DNA from: Aquabacterium sp. CECT 9606
Lineage (GTDB): Bacteria; Pseudomonadota; Gammaproteobacteria; Burkholderiales; Burkholderiaceae_C
Reading direction: 5' to 3'
Length of the DNA stretch: 64,000 bases
Assembly: GCF_918741295.1 (NCBI RefSeq)
Contig: NZ_CAKKNB010000004.1
Span: 669,830 to 733,829 of the forward strand
This document shows positions 19,086-29,179 of the stretch, one piece after another; within the stretch, counting starts at the first letter, position 1; each line of letters starts with the position of its first letter. The notes beneath the pieces are model-generated. The model was not told where the DNA came from. It ran no database searches and saw only the letters and a program-made list of their open reading frames with translations. The position numbers and the translations under genes are program-made.

Positions 19086-19529
19086 ATGATGACCAACCCT
19101 ACCGGCCGCCTCACGCAGGGCCAGTTCAGCTTTTTGCCCGACCTGACCGACGCCGAGATCGCATTGCAGATCGAATACGGCCTGCGCAAGGGCTACGCCT
19201 GGAGCGTGGAATACACCGACGATCCACACCCGCGCAACACCTACTGGGAGATGTACGGCAACCCCATGTTCGACCTGAAGGATGCCGCTGGCGTCATGAC
19301 CGAACTGAAGGCCTGCCGCGACACCTTTGGCCGTGGCCACTACATCCGCCTGATGGCCTTTGACTCGACCCGTGGCGTCGAGACCATCGTCATGAGCTTC
19401 ATCGTCAATCGCCCCAAGAACGAGCCCGGCTTCCGCCTGGAACGCCACGAGGTGGACAGCCGCCAGGTGCGCTACACCATGAGCGCCTACGCCCTGAGCG
19501 AGCCGGAAGGCGAACGCTACAGCGATTGA
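19086..19529 (+). CDS. cbbS: RuBisCO small subunit, form IC
   Basis: A 147-residue small subunit that caps the L8 core. Typical red-type features are the N-terminus ([19 protein letters not shown]), the segment [20 protein letters not shown], and a C-terminal extension ([16 protein letters not shown]) that forms beta-hairpins in red-type enzymes. It follows cbbL by 22 bp. AAGGAGA precedes the tandem ATG codons at 19086 and 19089, and either could be used. Confidence 0.95.
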   Translation: MMTNPTGRLTQGQFSFLPDLTDAEIALQIEYGLRKGYAWSVEYTDDPHPRNTYWEMYGNPMFDLKDAAGVMTELKACRDTFGRGHYIRLMAFDSTRGVETIVMSFIVNRPKNEPGFRLERHEVDSRQVRYTMSAYALSEPEGERYSD

Positions 19530-19554
19530 TGCCGACGACGACCAGGACCAGCCC

Positions 19555-20538
19555 ATGAACGCGCCGCTCTACACCATCCCAGGCAGTACCCAACGTGCTC
19601 CCGCCGACGCACCTGTTGCGACCACCCCCGTGGCCGCAGCGGTGCAAACGGTCGACGAGGCACCCGTGCCCCGCACGGTGGCCGAGGTGCTGGCCCAAAG
19701 CCGCATCGACGACGTGATGGACGAGCTGGACCGCGACCTCGTGGGCCTGGCCCCGGTCAAGACACGCATCCGCGACATCGCGGCCCTGCTGGTGATCGAC
19801 AAGCTGCGCTCGGGCTTCGGCCTGTCGGCGCAGAGCCCGTCGCTGCACATGTGCTTCACGGGCAACCCTGGCACGGGCAAGACCACGGTGGCCTTGCGCA
19901 TGGCCGAGATCCTGCACCGCTTGGGCTATGTGCGCAAAGGCCACCTGGTGGCCGTGACGCGCGACGACTTGGTCGGCCAGTACATCGGCCACACGGCGCC
20001 CAAGACCAAGGAAGTGCTCAAGAAGGCCATGGGCGGCGTGCTTTTCATCGACGAGGCCTATTACCTCTACAAGCCCGAGAACGAGCGCGACTACGGCCAG
20101 GAAGCCATCGAGATCCTGCTGCAGGTGATGGAGAACCAGCGCGACGACCTGGTCGTGATCCTGGCGGGCTACAAAGACCGCATGGACAATTTCTTCCAGA
20201 GCAACCCGGGCATGTCATCCCGGATCGCGCACCACCTGGACTTCCCGGATTACGCCACGCCCGAGCTGCTCAGCATTGCCGACAAGATGCTCGATCAGCA
20301 GCACTACTGCTTTGGCGAAGGTGCCCGCGAAGCCTTTGACGACTACCTGGGCCGGCGCCTTGAGCAACCCCACTTCGCCAACGCCCGCAGCGTGCGCAAT
20401 GCCCTGGATCGCGCCCGTTTGCGCCAGGCCAGCCGCCTCTTCGAAGACCGCGACCGTGTGCTGACCCGCGCTGACCTGACCACCATCGAAGTGGCCGACA
20501 TCCGATCCAGCCGGCTGTTCGCCGTGCCCACGGCCTGA
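19555..20538 (+). CDS. cbbX: CbbX, red-type RuBisCO activase (AAA+)
   Basis: A 327-residue AAA+ ATPase that remodels inhibited red-type RuBisCO by pulling on the large-subunit C-terminus. Walker A is GNPGTGKTT (residues 103-111), Walker [13 protein letters not shown] (near 160-171), and a sensor-like Arg-rich C-terminal domain follows ([20 protein letters not shown]). The N-terminal 45 residues are Ala/Pro/Thr-rich and longer than in many homologues. It lies 25 bp after cbbS and ends just before an intercistronic hairpin. Confidence 0.95.
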   Translation: MNAPLYTIPGSTQRAPADAPVATTPVAAAVQTVDEAPVPRTVAEVLAQSRIDDVMDELDRDLVGLAPVKTRIRDIAALLVIDKLRSGFGLSAQSPSLHMCFTGNPGTGKTTVALRMAEILHRLGYVRKGHLVAVTRDDLVGQYIGHTAPKTKEVLKKAMGGVLFIDEAYYLYKPENERDYGQEAIEILLQVMENQRDDLVVILAGYKDRMDNFFQSNPGMSSRIAHHLDFPDYATPELLSIADKMLDQQHYCFGEGAREAFDDYLGRRLEQPHFANARSVRNALDRARLRQASRLFEDRDRVLTRADLTTIEVADIRSSRLFAVPTA

Positions 20539-20558
20539 TCGAACATTCAATTGTTCGA
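20539..20558 (+). promoter_or_regulatory. Intercistronic stem-loop after cbbX
   Basis: TCGAACA at 20539-20545 and TGTTCGA at 20552-20558 form a perfect 7-bp stem with a 6-base loop, starting on the first base after the cbbX stop codon. No T tract follows, so it is unlikely to be a full terminator. It could stabilise the cbbLSX message or cause partial attenuation before cbbFPZ. Confidence 0.5.
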
Positions 20559-20591
20559 GCACAAACATAACAACTCACAGAGGACCCCACC

Positions 20592-21686
20592 ATGAACACC
20601 ACGCCCGTTGTGGAACTGACAGAAGCCTTGGCCTTGAACCTGTCGGGCATGCCCGCTGACGTGGCCCAGGCTTTGACCGCCACGTTGCTGACCATCGCGC
20701 AGGCTTGCGCGGCCATCAGCGAGGTCGCGGCGCAAGGTGCCTTGGCGGGTGCCCATGGCCTGGCCTCGTCCAGCAACTCGCAAGGCGAGGATCAGAAGAA
20801 GCTGGACGTGATGGCCGACGACGTGCTGTCCGCAGCCATGGCAGCCTGTCCGCACGTGGCCGGCTGGGCCAGTGAAGAGCACGAGATGCCGTTCGTGTCT
20901 GATGAGCATGGCAACCAGGGGCGGTACCTGGTGGTCTTCGATCCGCTCGATGGCTCGTCCAACATCGAAGCCAATATTTCGGTGGGCACCATCTTCTCGG
21001 TGCTGCCTCATCCCTACCGTGGCACCACGCCTGGCGAGATGGGGTTTCTGCAGCCCGGCCAGCAACAAGTGGCGGCCGGCTATGTGCTGTACGGCCCCTG
21101 CACGGTGATGGTGTTGACCTGTCGCCAAGGCGTGCAGATGTTCACCCTGGACCGCGCCAGCCTGCAAGGCGAGGGGCCGGCCCGGTGGGTCTTGACGCAA
21201 TCCGAGGTGCGCATCCCCGTGGCCACGCGCGAGTTCGCCATCAACGCGTCCAACCAGCGTTTCTGGGAAAAGCCCGTGCAGCGCTACGTGGCCGAATGCA
21301 TCGCGGGTGAATCAGGCCCTCGCCATAAGGACTTCAACATGCGGTGGGTCGCCAGCATGGTCGCCGAAGTGCACCGCATCATGACGCGCGGTGGTGTGTT
21401 CATGTACCCGCGCGATGAGCGCGAGCCACGCAAAGCCGGCCGCTTGCGCCACATGTACGAAGCCGCGCCCATGGCCCTGTTGGTGGAGCAGGCCGGAGGC
21501 CGTGCCGTCAATGGCACGCACGATCTGCTGGAGGTGGTGCCCGACACCTTGCACCAGCGCGTGCCCGTCATCCTGGGTTCAAAGGAAGAGGTCGACCGCA
21601 TCGTCAGTTACCACGAAGAGCCGCATGAGAACGTGTCTTGGCAGTTGTTCAAGACGCGTTCGCTGTTCGTGCAACCTCAAGCCTGA
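20592..21686 (+). CDS. cbbF: Fructose-1,6-bisphosphatase class I (Calvin cycle)
   Basis: A 364-residue class I FBPase that regenerates RuBP precursors and may also act on sedoheptulose-1,7-bisphosphate. The metal-binding acidic segments are visible as [10 protein letters not shown] (near residue 94) and the signature [20 protein letters not shown] (near 117-136). [20 protein letters not shown] in the C-terminal part contains the substrate-contact Tyr and Arg. GAGGA precedes the start. It is the fourth gene of the operon, separated from cbbX by 53 bp containing a hairpin. Confidence 0.94.
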   Translation: MNTTPVVELTEALALNLSGMPADVAQALTATLLTIAQACAAISEVAAQGALAGAHGLASSSNSQGEDQKKLDVMADDVLSAAMAACPHVAGWASEEHEMPFVSDEHGNQGRYLVVFDPLDGSSNIEANISVGTIFSVLPHPYRGTTPGEMGFLQPGQQQVAAGYVLYGPCTVMVLTCRQGVQMFTLDRASLQGEGPARWVLTQSEVRIPVATREFAINASNQRFWEKPVQRYVAECIAGESGPRHKDFNMRWVASMVAEVHRIMTRGGVFMYPRDEREPRKAGRLRHMYEAAPMALLVEQAGGRAVNGTHDLLEVVPDTLHQRVPVILGSKEEVDRIVSYHEEPHENVSWQLFKTRSLFVQPQA

Positions 21687-21700
21687 TCGGGTGATTCGAC

Positions 21701-22576
21701 ATGTCTCGCAAACACCCCATCATCGTGGTGACCGGCTCCAGTGGCGCGGGCACCAGCACCGTCAAAAGCACATTTGACGCGATCTTCCGGCGCGAGGGCA
21801 TCACCCCCGCCGTGATTGAAGGCGACGCCTTTCACCGCTACTCGCGCACAGAGATGAAGGTGCGCGTGGCCGAGTACGAGCGCGAAGGCATTGCCCTGAG
21901 CCACTTTGGCCCCAAAGCCAACGAATGGGAAATGCTGGGCAAGCAGTACCAAGCCTATGGTGAAACCGGCCGCTGCAAGACCCGCTATTACCTGCACAAC
22001 GAAGCCGAGGCGCACCCCTACGGGCAAGAGCCCGGCACCTTCACGCCCTGGCAGGACACGCCTGTGGACACGGACGTGCTGTTCTATGAAGGCCTGCACG
22101 GCTGCGTCAAGACCGACGAGGTGGACTTGGTGCGCCACGTCGATTTGAAGATCGGCGTGGTGCCCATCATCAACCTGGAGTGGATTCAAAAAATCCACCG
22201 TGATACCAAGTTCAGGGGCTACAGCAAAGAGTCCGTGTCCGACACCATCCTGCGCCGCATGCACGATTACGTGCACTACGTGTGCCCGCAGTTCGGCGAG
22301 ACCGACATCAACTTCCAGCGTGTGCCGGTGGTTGATACCTCCAACCCCTTCATCGCCCGCGATGTGCCCACGGCCGGCGAAAGCATGACGGTGATCCGCT
22401 TCCGCAACCCGCGTGGCATCGACTTTCCTTACCTGCTGTCGATGATCGGCGACTCGTTCATGTCGCGCGCCAACACCATCGTGGTGCCTGGCGGCAAGAT
22501 GGACCTGGCCATGCAACTCATCCTCACCCCCATGATCCTGCGCCTGATGGAAATCCGCCGCGCACAAATGCGTTAA
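21701..22576 (+). CDS. cbbP: Phosphoribulokinase
   Basis: A 291-residue bacterial-type PRK that phosphorylates ribulose-5-phosphate to RuBP using ATP. The P-loop GSSGAGTST is at residues 12-20. The segments VIEGDAFHRYSR and FYEGLHGCVKTDEVDLVRHV carry the catalytic base and Walker B-like residues. The length matches the proteobacterial octameric enzymes, which are commonly NADH-activated. It starts 14 bp after cbbF and ends 4 bp before cbbZ. Confidence 0.95.
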   Translation: MSRKHPIIVVTGSSGAGTSTVKSTFDAIFRREGITPAVIEGDAFHRYSRTEMKVRVAEYEREGIALSHFGPKANEWEMLGKQYQAYGETGRCKTRYYLHNEAEAHPYGQEPGTFTPWQDTPVDTDVLFYEGLHGCVKTDEVDLVRHVDLKIGVVPIINLEWIQKIHRDTKFRGYSKESVSDTILRRMHDYVHYVCPQFGETDINFQRVPVVDTSNPFIARDVPTAGESMTVIRFRNPRGIDFPYLLSMIGDSFMSRANTIVVPGGKMDLAMQLILTPMILRLMEIRRAQMR

Positions 22577-22580
22577 CCAA

Positions 22581-23270
22581 ATGACCATTCAACTCATCAC
22601 CTTCGACCTGGACGGCACCATGGTGGACACCGCCGCCGAAATCGCCGAGGCCGCCAACCGCACGCTGGCCGAGATTGGCTTGCCACGGCGACCGTTGGGT
22701 GACGTCACCAAGTTGATTGGCCACGGCACGCGCGAGCTGATGAAGGGCTTGCTCAAGCAGGCCAGACAAGCCGGTGAGACCCACGTGGACAGCCTGGATG
22801 TTGAAGCCGTGATGCACTGTTTTGAGCGCCACTACAACGACACCACCGGCACCGACAGCCAGTTGTACCCCGGTTGCCTGGACGGTCTGGAGCGCCTGCG
22901 CACCGCAGGGGTGCGCCTGGCTTGCGTCACCAACAAGGAAGTGCGCTTTGCGCACAAGGTGCTGGAAGTGACGGGCCTTGCCCCCTTTTTCCAGATCGTT
23001 CTGGGCGGCGACAGCCTGACAGAAAAAAAACCCCATCCATTGGTGATTGAGTATTGCCTTGAGGCGCTGAATGTGGATAAATCACACACAGCGCATGTGG
23101 GTGATTCCTCGATTGATGTGGAGACTGCCCAGCGTGCTGGCGTGGCTGCCTGGGCCGTTCCCTACGGCTACAACGGCGGACAACCCATTGAAGCTTCCAA
23201 TCCTGACGGCGTGTTTACCGACATCGCCCGAATCGCCGACCATGTGCTCAACCTGCGCATGGCCGCTTAA
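22581..23270 (+). CDS. cbbZ: Phosphoglycolate phosphatase
   Basis: A 229-residue HAD-superfamily phosphatase that removes 2-phosphoglycolate made by the RuBisCO oxygenase reaction. The HAD motif I DLDGTMVDT is at residues 9-17. Motif II (CVTNKEVR) and the Lys of motif III (LTEKKPHP) follow, and motif IV is in HVGDSSIDVETAQRAG. It is the last gene of cbbLSXFPZ. The usual cbbT, cbbA, cbbE and cbbG are not in this window, so the rest of the cycle must be encoded elsewhere. Confidence 0.92.
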   Translation: MTIQLITFDLDGTMVDTAAEIAEAANRTLAEIGLPRRPLGDVTKLIGHGTRELMKGLLKQARQAGETHVDSLDVEAVMHCFERHYNDTTGTDSQLYPGCLDGLERLRTAGVRLACVTNKEVRFAHKVLEVTGLAPFFQIVLGGDSLTEKKPHPLVIEYCLEALNVDKSHTAHVGDSSIDVETAQRAGVAAWAVPYGYNGGQPIEASNPDGVFTDIARIADHVLNLRMAA

Positions 23271-23299
23271 TTGTCAACCGACGAGTTAAGGAGATATTC

Positions 23300-23896
23300 A
23301 TGGCTGTGACGACCCCCATCGCTGACCTTGGCTGGCACGCCGCACCGTTTCGCCTGAAGGGCGTGGACGGCAAGATGCACACGCTCAAGGAGCTGTCTGG
23401 CCGACACGGCACGCTGGTCATCTTCATCTGCAACCACTGTCCCTACGTGAAGGCCGTGTTGCCGCGCATCATCCGCGACGCCCGCGAGTTGCTGCCCTTG
23501 GGCGTCAACACCATCGCCATCAACTCGAACGACGATTCCACCTACCCGGAAGACAGCTTCGAGAACATGCAGTGCATCGCCGCCGAGATGGATTTCCCTT
23601 TCCACTACCTGCACGACGAAACGCAGGAGGTGGCACGCGCCTATGGCGCCGTGTGCACGCCTGATTTCTACGCCTTTGATGGTGGCGGCTGCCTGCACTA
23701 CCGTGGCCGCCTTGACGCTTCCGGCCGCGAGCCCGCACCCGAAGACGCCCCGCGCGAGTTGTTCGACGCCATGCGCCTGATCGCCTATTACGGCTATGGC
23801 CCGGGCGACCAATACCCCAGCATCGGCTGCTCGATCAAATGGCGCGACTCCGAACTGGGCGAAGCGCCTGTGGGCAAGAAGGCCTTGGCCGCCTGA
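23300..23896 (+). CDS. Thioredoxin-fold (AhpC/TSA-like) protein
   Basis: A 198-residue redoxin. After a peroxiredoxin-like N-terminus (TPIADLGWHAAPFRLKGVDG) comes a Cys-Asn-His-Cys-Pro-Tyr active site at residues 44-49. The middle contains NSNDDSTYPEDSFENMQCIA and a cis-Pro region VCTPDFYAFD. This CNHC form defines a widespread thioredoxin family without a known partner. It follows cbbZ after 29 bp with a good AAGGAGA site, so readthrough from the cbb operon is possible. It converges with the DUF427 gene with only 7 bp between stops. Confidence 0.8.
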   Translation: MAVTTPIADLGWHAAPFRLKGVDGKMHTLKELSGRHGTLVIFICNHCPYVKAVLPRIIRDARELLPLGVNTIAINSNDDSTYPEDSFENMQCIAAEMDFPFHYLHDETQEVARAYGAVCTPDFYAFDGGGCLHYRGRLDASGREPAPEDAPRELFDAMRLIAYYGYGPGDQYPSIGCSIKWRDSELGEAPVGKKALAA

Positions 23897-23903
23897 CCAG
23901 GGC

Positions 23904-24185
23904 TCACTCTTCGATCGAGACGCCGCGCATGAAGGCCACGCGGCCCTTGATCTCTTCGGCCGCTTCCTTGGGGTTGGGGTAGTACCAGACCGCGTCCTGG
24001 TTGGCATTGCCATCCACGAACAAGGTGTAGTAGCTGGCCTCACCTTTCCACGAGCACATGGTACGGCGATTGCTGGACAGCGCGTACTCGCGCTTGAGCG
24101 CACTCTCGGGGAAGTAATGGTTGCCTTCAACCACCACGATGTCGTCGCTCTCGGCGACGACCACGCCGTTCCAGATGGCTTTCAT
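23904..24185 (-). CDS. DUF427 domain protein
   Basis: A 93-residue protein that is a single DUF427 domain. The signatures are the N-terminal MKAIWNGVVVAESDDIVVVE, then NHYFPESALKREYAL, CSWKGEASYYTL and VWYYPNPKEAAEEIKGRVAF. The family forms a small beta fold, often encoded alone, with no established role. The gene is on the minus strand and divergent from egtB across about 83 bp. Confidence 0.88.
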   Translation of the reverse strand: MKAIWNGVVVAESDDIVVVEGNHYFPESALKREYALSSNRRTMCSWKGEASYYTLFVDGNANQDAVWYYPNPKEAAEEIKGRVAFMRGVSIEE

Positions 24186-24268
24186 GTTGTCCTCCTGATG
24201 ACCCCTGTCATCGAAGGTGGAACTGTACTTCGGTTATCGTGGGTTCAATCTGCTCTTTCCCACGTGTC

Positions 24269-25603
24269 ATGAACCGCGAAGAACCGACTGCCCTTGACCG
24301 TCCCGACGTTCGGCCACAGCTGCTGGCTCGCTGGCACGAAGCCCGGTCCATCACCGATGCCCTGTTCGATGGTCTTCGCCCCGAGGTGCTTTACCAAAGG
24401 CCCATTGCCGAGCGACACAGGATCATCTTCTACCTGGGCCACCTCGAGGCCTTTGACTGGAACCTGCTGACGAGCCGGCGCGCGGTCACGGCGTCTGCCG
24501 TCAATGCGGGCTTCAACCAGTTGTTCGCGTTTGGCATTGACCCTGTTGGCACGGGTTTGCCGCAGGATCTGCCGGGCGATTGGCCAGATTTGCAGGCCAT
24601 CCACGTCTACCGCCAGTCCGTTCGTGACGGCTTGGACAAACTCATGGCCACCTTGCCGGTGAGTTGGCCGGGGCCTTGGGCCGGTGGCAGCGGGCGTCAC
24701 TTCGATGCAGCTTGCCTGCTCAACGTGGCCGTCGAGCACCGCCTGATGCACGCCGAAACGCTGGCGTACATGCTGCACCGCTTGCCGGTGGGTTCCTGGC
24801 GTGTCGAAACCCCGATGCCCCAGATGACGCACACCGCGCCTGCGCCCAAACCGGCCATGGTCAGCATCCCGTCGGGCAACGTCATGCTGGGCGAGTCGCG
24901 TGCCAATGCACAGGCGTTTGGGTGGGACAACGAGTTCCCGGCCCATGAGGTGGGCGTGCCGGCGTTTTCAATCGACCGGCACATGGTCACCAACGGGCAG
25001 TACCTGGCCTTCATGGCCGATGGTGGTTACGAGCGCCCCGAGTTCTGGAAGCCGCAAGATTGGGCTTGGCGAGAAAGCCATGGCATCCGGCAACCCGTGT
25101 TTTGGCGCTGTGACCGTGATGGCTGGTTGCTGCGTGCCATGCACCACGATTTGCCCTTGCCCCTGGACTGGCCTGTGTACGTGAGCCATGCCGAGGCGAG
25201 CGCCTACGCGTGTTGGGCTGGCAAGGCTTTGCCCACCGAGGCCCAGTGGATGCGCGCTGCGTCTGGCGTTCAGCTGGGTGAAGGCGGGCCTTGCAATGCC
25301 AACTTCCGACAGTGGGATCCTGAGCCCGTGCAGGCCTGTCCACAGGTCAGTGATTTTGGCGTGGTGGGCATGTTCGGCAATGGCTGGGAGTGGACCCGCA
25401 GTGTGTTCGAGCCCGCGGAGGGGTTTGAGGCCTTTCCGTTCTACCCTGGGTATTCCAAGGATTTCTTTGACGGGAAGCACTTTGTGCTGAAGGGCGGCTC
25501 ACCCCGGACCGCGGCCTGCATGTTGAGGCCTTCTTTTCGCAACTGGTTCCAGGCGCACTACCAGCACGTGTACGCAGGCTTGCGTTGCGTCAGTGCTGAC
25601 TGA
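24269..25603 (+). CDS. egtB: EgtB-type sulfoxide synthase (ergothioneine biosynthesis)
   Basis: A 444-residue non-haem iron enzyme that joins trimethylhistidine (hercynine) to a thiol donor with O2. The N-terminal DinB-like domain supplies three predicted iron ligands: His58 in YLGHLEAFDWN, and His157 and His161 in EHRLMHAETL (the HxxxHxE motif). The C-terminal formylglycine-generating-enzyme-like domain starts near residue 195 (MVSIPSGNVMLGESRANAQA) and ends in FRNWFQAHYQHVYAGLRCVS. The ATG at 24269 is preferred to a GTG 30 bases upstream because EgtB homologues begin near here. egtD follows 19 bp later. No egtA, egtC or egtE is present. Confidence 0.9.
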   Translation: MNREEPTALDRPDVRPQLLARWHEARSITDALFDGLRPEVLYQRPIAERHRIIFYLGHLEAFDWNLLTSRRAVTASAVNAGFNQLFAFGIDPVGTGLPQDLPGDWPDLQAIHVYRQSVRDGLDKLMATLPVSWPGPWAGGSGRHFDAACLLNVAVEHRLMHAETLAYMLHRLPVGSWRVETPMPQMTHTAPAPKPAMVSIPSGNVMLGESRANAQAFGWDNEFPAHEVGVPAFSIDRHMVTNGQYLAFMADGGYERPEFWKPQDWAWRESHGIRQPVFWRCDRDGWLLRAMHHDLPLPLDWPVYVSHAEASAYACWAGKALPTEAQWMRAASGVQLGEGGPCNANFRQWDPEPVQACPQVSDFGVVGMFGNGWEWTRSVFEPAEGFEAFPFYPGYSKDFFDGKHFVLKGGSPRTAACMLRPSFRNWFQAHYQHVYAGLRCVSAD

Positions 25604-25622
25604 CAAAAAAAGGAAGACTGGC

Positions 25623-26594
25623 ATGGCCCTATCCACTGCACCCACCGCTGCCCAGGCGGATGCGTTCGCCACCGATGTCTACGGTGGCTTGACGCAATCC
25701 CCCCAGAAGACGTTGCCGTCCAAATACCTCTATGACGCTGTGGGCTCGGCCTTGTTCGAGGTCATCACGCACTTGCCGGAATATGGCCTGACCCGCGCCG
25801 ATGAACGCCTGATCAAGGCGAATGCCCAGGACATCCTCGCCAGGACTGGCCCTGTGCGCACGGTGGTGGAGCTGGGCAGTGGCAGTGGCCGCAAGACCCG
25901 CTGGGTACTTGAGGCCTGTGCCCGGCACCAGCCTTGCACCTACTACCCCATTGAGATATCGGCCACGGCCTTGGCGCAATGCGGCCGTGAACTGAGCGAC
26001 ATCGCTGGCGTGAAGGTGCTGGGCATCGAGCGTGAATACCTGCCCGGCTTGCAGCAGATCACCGCCATGCGCCAGGGCGAGTCGCCCATGCTGGTGCTCT
26101 TTTTGGGCAGCACCATCGGCAACTTCGCGCGCCCCGACGCACAGCGTTTCCTGGGCGATGTGCGCAAGATGATGCGCCCTGGTGATGCGCTGCTGCTGGG
26201 CACCGACCTGGTCAAGCCCACCCAGACCTTGGTCAGTGCCTACGACGATGCTTTGGGCGTGACCGCGGCCTTCAACTTGAACTTGCTGGTGCGCATGAAC
26301 CGCGAACTGAGCGCGGGCTTTGACCTGAAGCAGTTCGAGCACGAAGCGCGTTTCAACCCGCAGGCCAGTGCCATCGAGATGCACATCCGCTCTCGCGTCA
26401 AGCAATCGGTGGAGATTCCGGGCGCGGGCTTGACGGTGGAGTTCGAGGCCGGGGACACCATCTGGACCGAGATCAGCCGCAAATACCTGGCGCCTGATGT
26501 GCTGGCCATGGGAGCGCAAGCCGGGTTCACCTCGGGCGGCCAGTGGATTGACGAAGACTGGCCTTTTGCCGAGACCCTGCTGATCGCGGCTTGA
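25623..26594 (+). CDS. egtD: L-histidine N-alpha-methyltransferase EgtD
   Basis: A 323-residue SAM-dependent enzyme that trimethylates histidine to hercynine, the first step of ergothioneine synthesis. The substrate-side helix PSKYLYDAVGSALFEVITHL is near residue 33, the SAM-binding motif VVELGSGSGRKTRWVLE near 80-96, and LFLGSTIGNFARPDAQRFLG near 160-179. The C-terminus contains the conserved IWTEISRKY. AAGGAAG precedes the ATG at 25623. It forms a two-gene unit with egtB and converges with eda across 10 bp. Confidence 0.93.
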   Translation: MALSTAPTAAQADAFATDVYGGLTQSPQKTLPSKYLYDAVGSALFEVITHLPEYGLTRADERLIKANAQDILARTGPVRTVVELGSGSGRKTRWVLEACARHQPCTYYPIEISATALAQCGRELSDIAGVKVLGIEREYLPGLQQITAMRQGESPMLVLFLGSTIGNFARPDAQRFLGDVRKMMRPGDALLLGTDLVKPTQTLVSAYDDALGVTAAFNLNLLVRMNRELSAGFDLKQFEHEARFNPQASAIEMHIRSRVKQSVEIPGAGLTVEFEAGDTIWTEISRKYLAPDVLAMGAQAGFTSGGQWIDEDWPFAETLLIAA

Positions 26595-26604
26595 CCAGGC
26601 GGGT

Positions 26605-27252
26605 TCAGCAGGTCAGCCGGCCCAAGCCGCTGGCGGCGTGGGCCAATACCTCGATGGCCGACCAGTCACCGGCCTCGACGACTGGAGCTGGTGCCAGCCA
26701 AGAGCCGCCCACGCAGGCCACATTGGGCAAGGCCAGGAAGCCGGGCGCGGTCTCGACCGTGATGCCTCCGGTGGGGCAAAACAGCGCATCGGCAAAAGGC
26801 CCGGCCAAGGCCTTGAGCATGGCCACGCCGCCAGCTTGCTGCGCCGGGAAAAACTTGAAGCACTCAAAGCCGGCGTCCATCGCCGTCATCAATTCGCTGG
26901 CCGTGGCCACCCCAGGCAGCAAGGGGATCGCCGCCTTTTGAGCGAACTGGGCCAGTGCGGGGGTCAGCCCTGGCGAAACGGCGAATTGCGCCCCGGCACG
27001 TGCCACATCGTCCCATTGCTTGACGGTGGTCACGGTGCCAGCGGCGATCACGGCCTCGGGCACTTCTCTGGCCAAGGTCTCGATCACTTCAAGCGCGTTG
27101 GGTGTGCGCAAGGTGATCTCCAGGACCTTCAGGCCACCGGCCAGCAAGGCGCGGGCAATGGGCACGGCATCGGCGGTCCGGTTGATCACCAGCACGGGGA
27201 TCACTGGGCTCAGGCGCATCACGGCCGCCAGCATGTGGTTTTTGTTGCTCAT
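26605..27252 (-). CDS. eda: KDPG / KHG aldolase (Entner-Doudoroff)
   Basis: A 215-residue class I aldolase that splits 2-keto-3-deoxy-6-phosphogluconate to pyruvate and glyceraldehyde-3-phosphate. The catalytic Glu is in [19 protein letters not shown] (near residue 45) and the Schiff-base Lys in [14 protein letters not shown] (near 133). The phosphate loop is in CPTGGITVE. The ATG at 27252 overlaps the edd stop (ATGA). A 47-codon upstream extension has shadow-like composition and was rejected. Confidence 0.93.
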   Translation of the reverse strand: MSNKNHMLAAVMRLSPVIPVLVINRTADAVPIARALLAGGLKVLEITLRTPNALEVIETLAREVPEAVIAAGTVTTVKQWDDVARAGAQFAVSPGLTPALAQFAQKAAIPLLPGVATASELMTAMDAGFECFKFFPAQQAGGVAMLKALAGPFADALFCPTGGITVETAPGFLALPNVACVGGSWLAPAPVVEAGDWSAIEVLAHAASGLGRLTC

Positions 27253-29084
27253 GGGTTGGTGTGGTCTAAGCCAAAGGACATGGCGCCTTGCTCGGCGCCG
27301 GTGACTGCATGGCGGAACGTGGAGAACAGCTCGCGGCCGCTGCCATGCGTGTTGGCCGACAGGTTGGCGATGGGGGCCTCGCGCAAGGCCCACTCGGCCT
27401 CGTCGACCAAAGCCGTCAAGGTGCCGGCCTCTGAATCAAGCCGGATGATGTCGCCATCACGCACCTTGCCCAAGGGGCCGCCGGCCAGCACTTCAGGCGT
27501 GATATGGATGGCCGAGGGCACCTTGCCCGACGCGCCCGACATGCGGCCATCGGTGACCAAGGCGACGTTGAAACCTTTGTCCTGCAGGTTGGCCAGGGTG
27601 GGCGTGAGCGAGTGAAGCTCGGGCATGCCATTGGCGCGGGGGCCCTGGAAGCGCAGCACCGCCACGAAGTGGCGTTCCAGCTCGCCGCGCTTGTAGGCCT
27701 CGATCAGGTCTTCCTGCTGGTCAAACACCACGGCTGGGGCTTCGATCAGGCGGTGCTCGGGTTTGACCGCCGACACCTTGATCACCGACCGGCCCAGGTT
27801 GCCATTCAGCACCTTGAGGCCGCCGTCGGGCGAGAAGGGCGTGGCAAAAGGTGCCAGCACCGTGGCGTTGCCGCTGTCGGGCGGCACGGCTTGCCAGTGC
27901 ACCTGGTCGTTGTGCAGCAAAGGCGTCTGCGTGTAGTGGTGCAAGCCCTGGCCCATGGCGGTCAGGACCTCGGCGTGCAGCAGCCCCGCACCCAGCAGTT
28001 CGCGGATCAGGAAAGCCATGCCTCCGGCCATGTGGAACTCGTTGACGTCGGCGTGGCCGTTGGGGTAGACGCGGGCCAGCAGCGGCACGATGTTGGACAG
28101 GGCGTCAAAGTCATCCCAATCGATGATGATGCCGGCCGCCCGCGCGATGGCCACCAGGTGCAAGGTGTGGTTGGTGGAGCCGCCCGTGGACAACAGGCCC
28201 ACGATGCCATTGACGATGGCCTCTTCGTTGACGACCCTGCCCAACGGGATGTGGTGGCCACCGAGGTGCGTGATGCTCGCCACACGGCGCGCGGCTTCAC
28301 GTGTCAGCGCTTCGCGCAGCGGCGTGCTGGGCGACACAAAGGCCGAGCCCGGCAGGTGCAGGCCCATCACCTCCATCAGCATTTGGTTGCTGTTGGCCGT
28401 GCCGTAGAAGGTGCAGGTGCCAGCCGAGTGGTAGGACTTTTCTTCGGCCTCCAGCAAGGCTTCCTTGCCAATCTCGCCAGCCGCGAACTTCTGGCGGATC
28501 TTGGCCTTCTCGGTGTTGGGCAGGCCCGTGCCCATGGGCCCGGCGGGCACGAAGATGGTGGGCAGGTGGCCAAAGCTCAAGGCGCCGATCAGCAGGCCGG
28601 GCACGATCTTGTCGCACACGCCCAGGCACAACACGGCATCGAACATGTTGTGCGACAGCGCCACCGCCGTGGACAGGGCGATCACATCGCGCGAGAACAG
28701 CGACAGCTCCATGCCCGGCTGACCTTGTGTGACGCCATCGCACATGGCGGGTACCCCGCCCGCGAACTGGGCGGTGGCCCCGGCTTCACGCGCGGCTTGC
28801 TTGATCCACTCCGGGAAAGCCTGAAAAGGCTGGTGGGCCGACAGCATGTCGTTGTAGGCCGAGACAATCGCGATGTTGGGCTTGCGTTGCTCGCGCAGCC
28901 AGATCTTGTCCCGTGGGTCAGCGGCCGCGTAGCCATGGGCGAGGTTGGTGCAACCCAACTGGGCCCGGCCCGATTGGTTGGATTTGCCTGCGTCTTCGAT
29001 GCCTTGCAGGTAGCGCTGGCGCGTGACCGCGCTGCGCTGGCGGATGCGCTCGGTGATGGCCAGAAGCTCAGGATGGGTGTTCAC
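27249..29084 (-). CDS. edd: 6-phosphogluconate dehydratase
   Basis: A 611-residue [4Fe-4S] dehydratase of the IlvD/Edd family that makes KDPG. Cluster-region cysteines are seen in [29 protein letters not shown] and [15 protein letters not shown]. The C-terminal part has [24 protein letters not shown] start at 29084 is chosen because homologues begin with the [17 protein letters not shown] segment there. An in-frame ATG 24 codons upstream (29156) adds residues with no homologue-like character. It is translationally coupled to eda, and together with pgl at 43.9 kb it covers the specific Entner-Doudoroff steps. Confidence 0.93.
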   Translation of the reverse strand: MNTHPELLAITERIRQRSAVTRQRYLQGIEDAGKSNQSGRAQLGCTNLAHGYAAADPRDKIWLREQRKPNIAIVSAYNDMLSAHQPFQAFPEWIKQAAREAGATAQFAGGVPAMCDGVTQGQPGMELSLFSRDVIALSTAVALSHNMFDAVLCLGVCDKIVPGLLIGALSFGHLPTIFVPAGPMGTGLPNTEKAKIRQKFAAGEIGKEALLEAEEKSYHSAGTCTFYGTANSNQMLMEVMGLHLPGSAFVSPSTPLREALTREAARRVASITHLGGHHIPLGRVVNEEAIVNGIVGLLSTGGSTNHTLHLVAIARAAGIIIDWDDFDALSNIVPLLARVYPNGHADVNEFHMAGGMAFLIRELLGAGLLHAEVLTAMGQGLHHYTQTPLLHNDQVHWQAVPPDSGNATVLAPFATPFSPDGGLKVLNGNLGRSVIKVSAVKPEHRLIEAPAVVFDQQEDLIEAYKRGELERHFVAVLRFQGPRANGMPELHSLTPTLANLQDKGFNVALVTDGRMSGASGKVPSAIHITPEVLAGGPLGKVRDGDIIRLDSEAGTLTALVDEAEWALREAPIANLSANTHGSGRELFSTFRHAVTGAEQGAMSFGLDHTNP

Positions 29085-29179
29085 GGCTTGCTCAGTGGTT
29101 CTCAGGTGTCGGGTGGCATGACTTAAGATGCCCTGTGCCGAATTCTGGCACCACATCGTTCGTTGGGAGAATTTGAATC

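Noticed and set aside
27504..29126. 540-codon plus-strand frame over edd
   Set aside because: Antisense to edd, with shadow composition (long His/Gln/Arg/Gly runs) and no signature.
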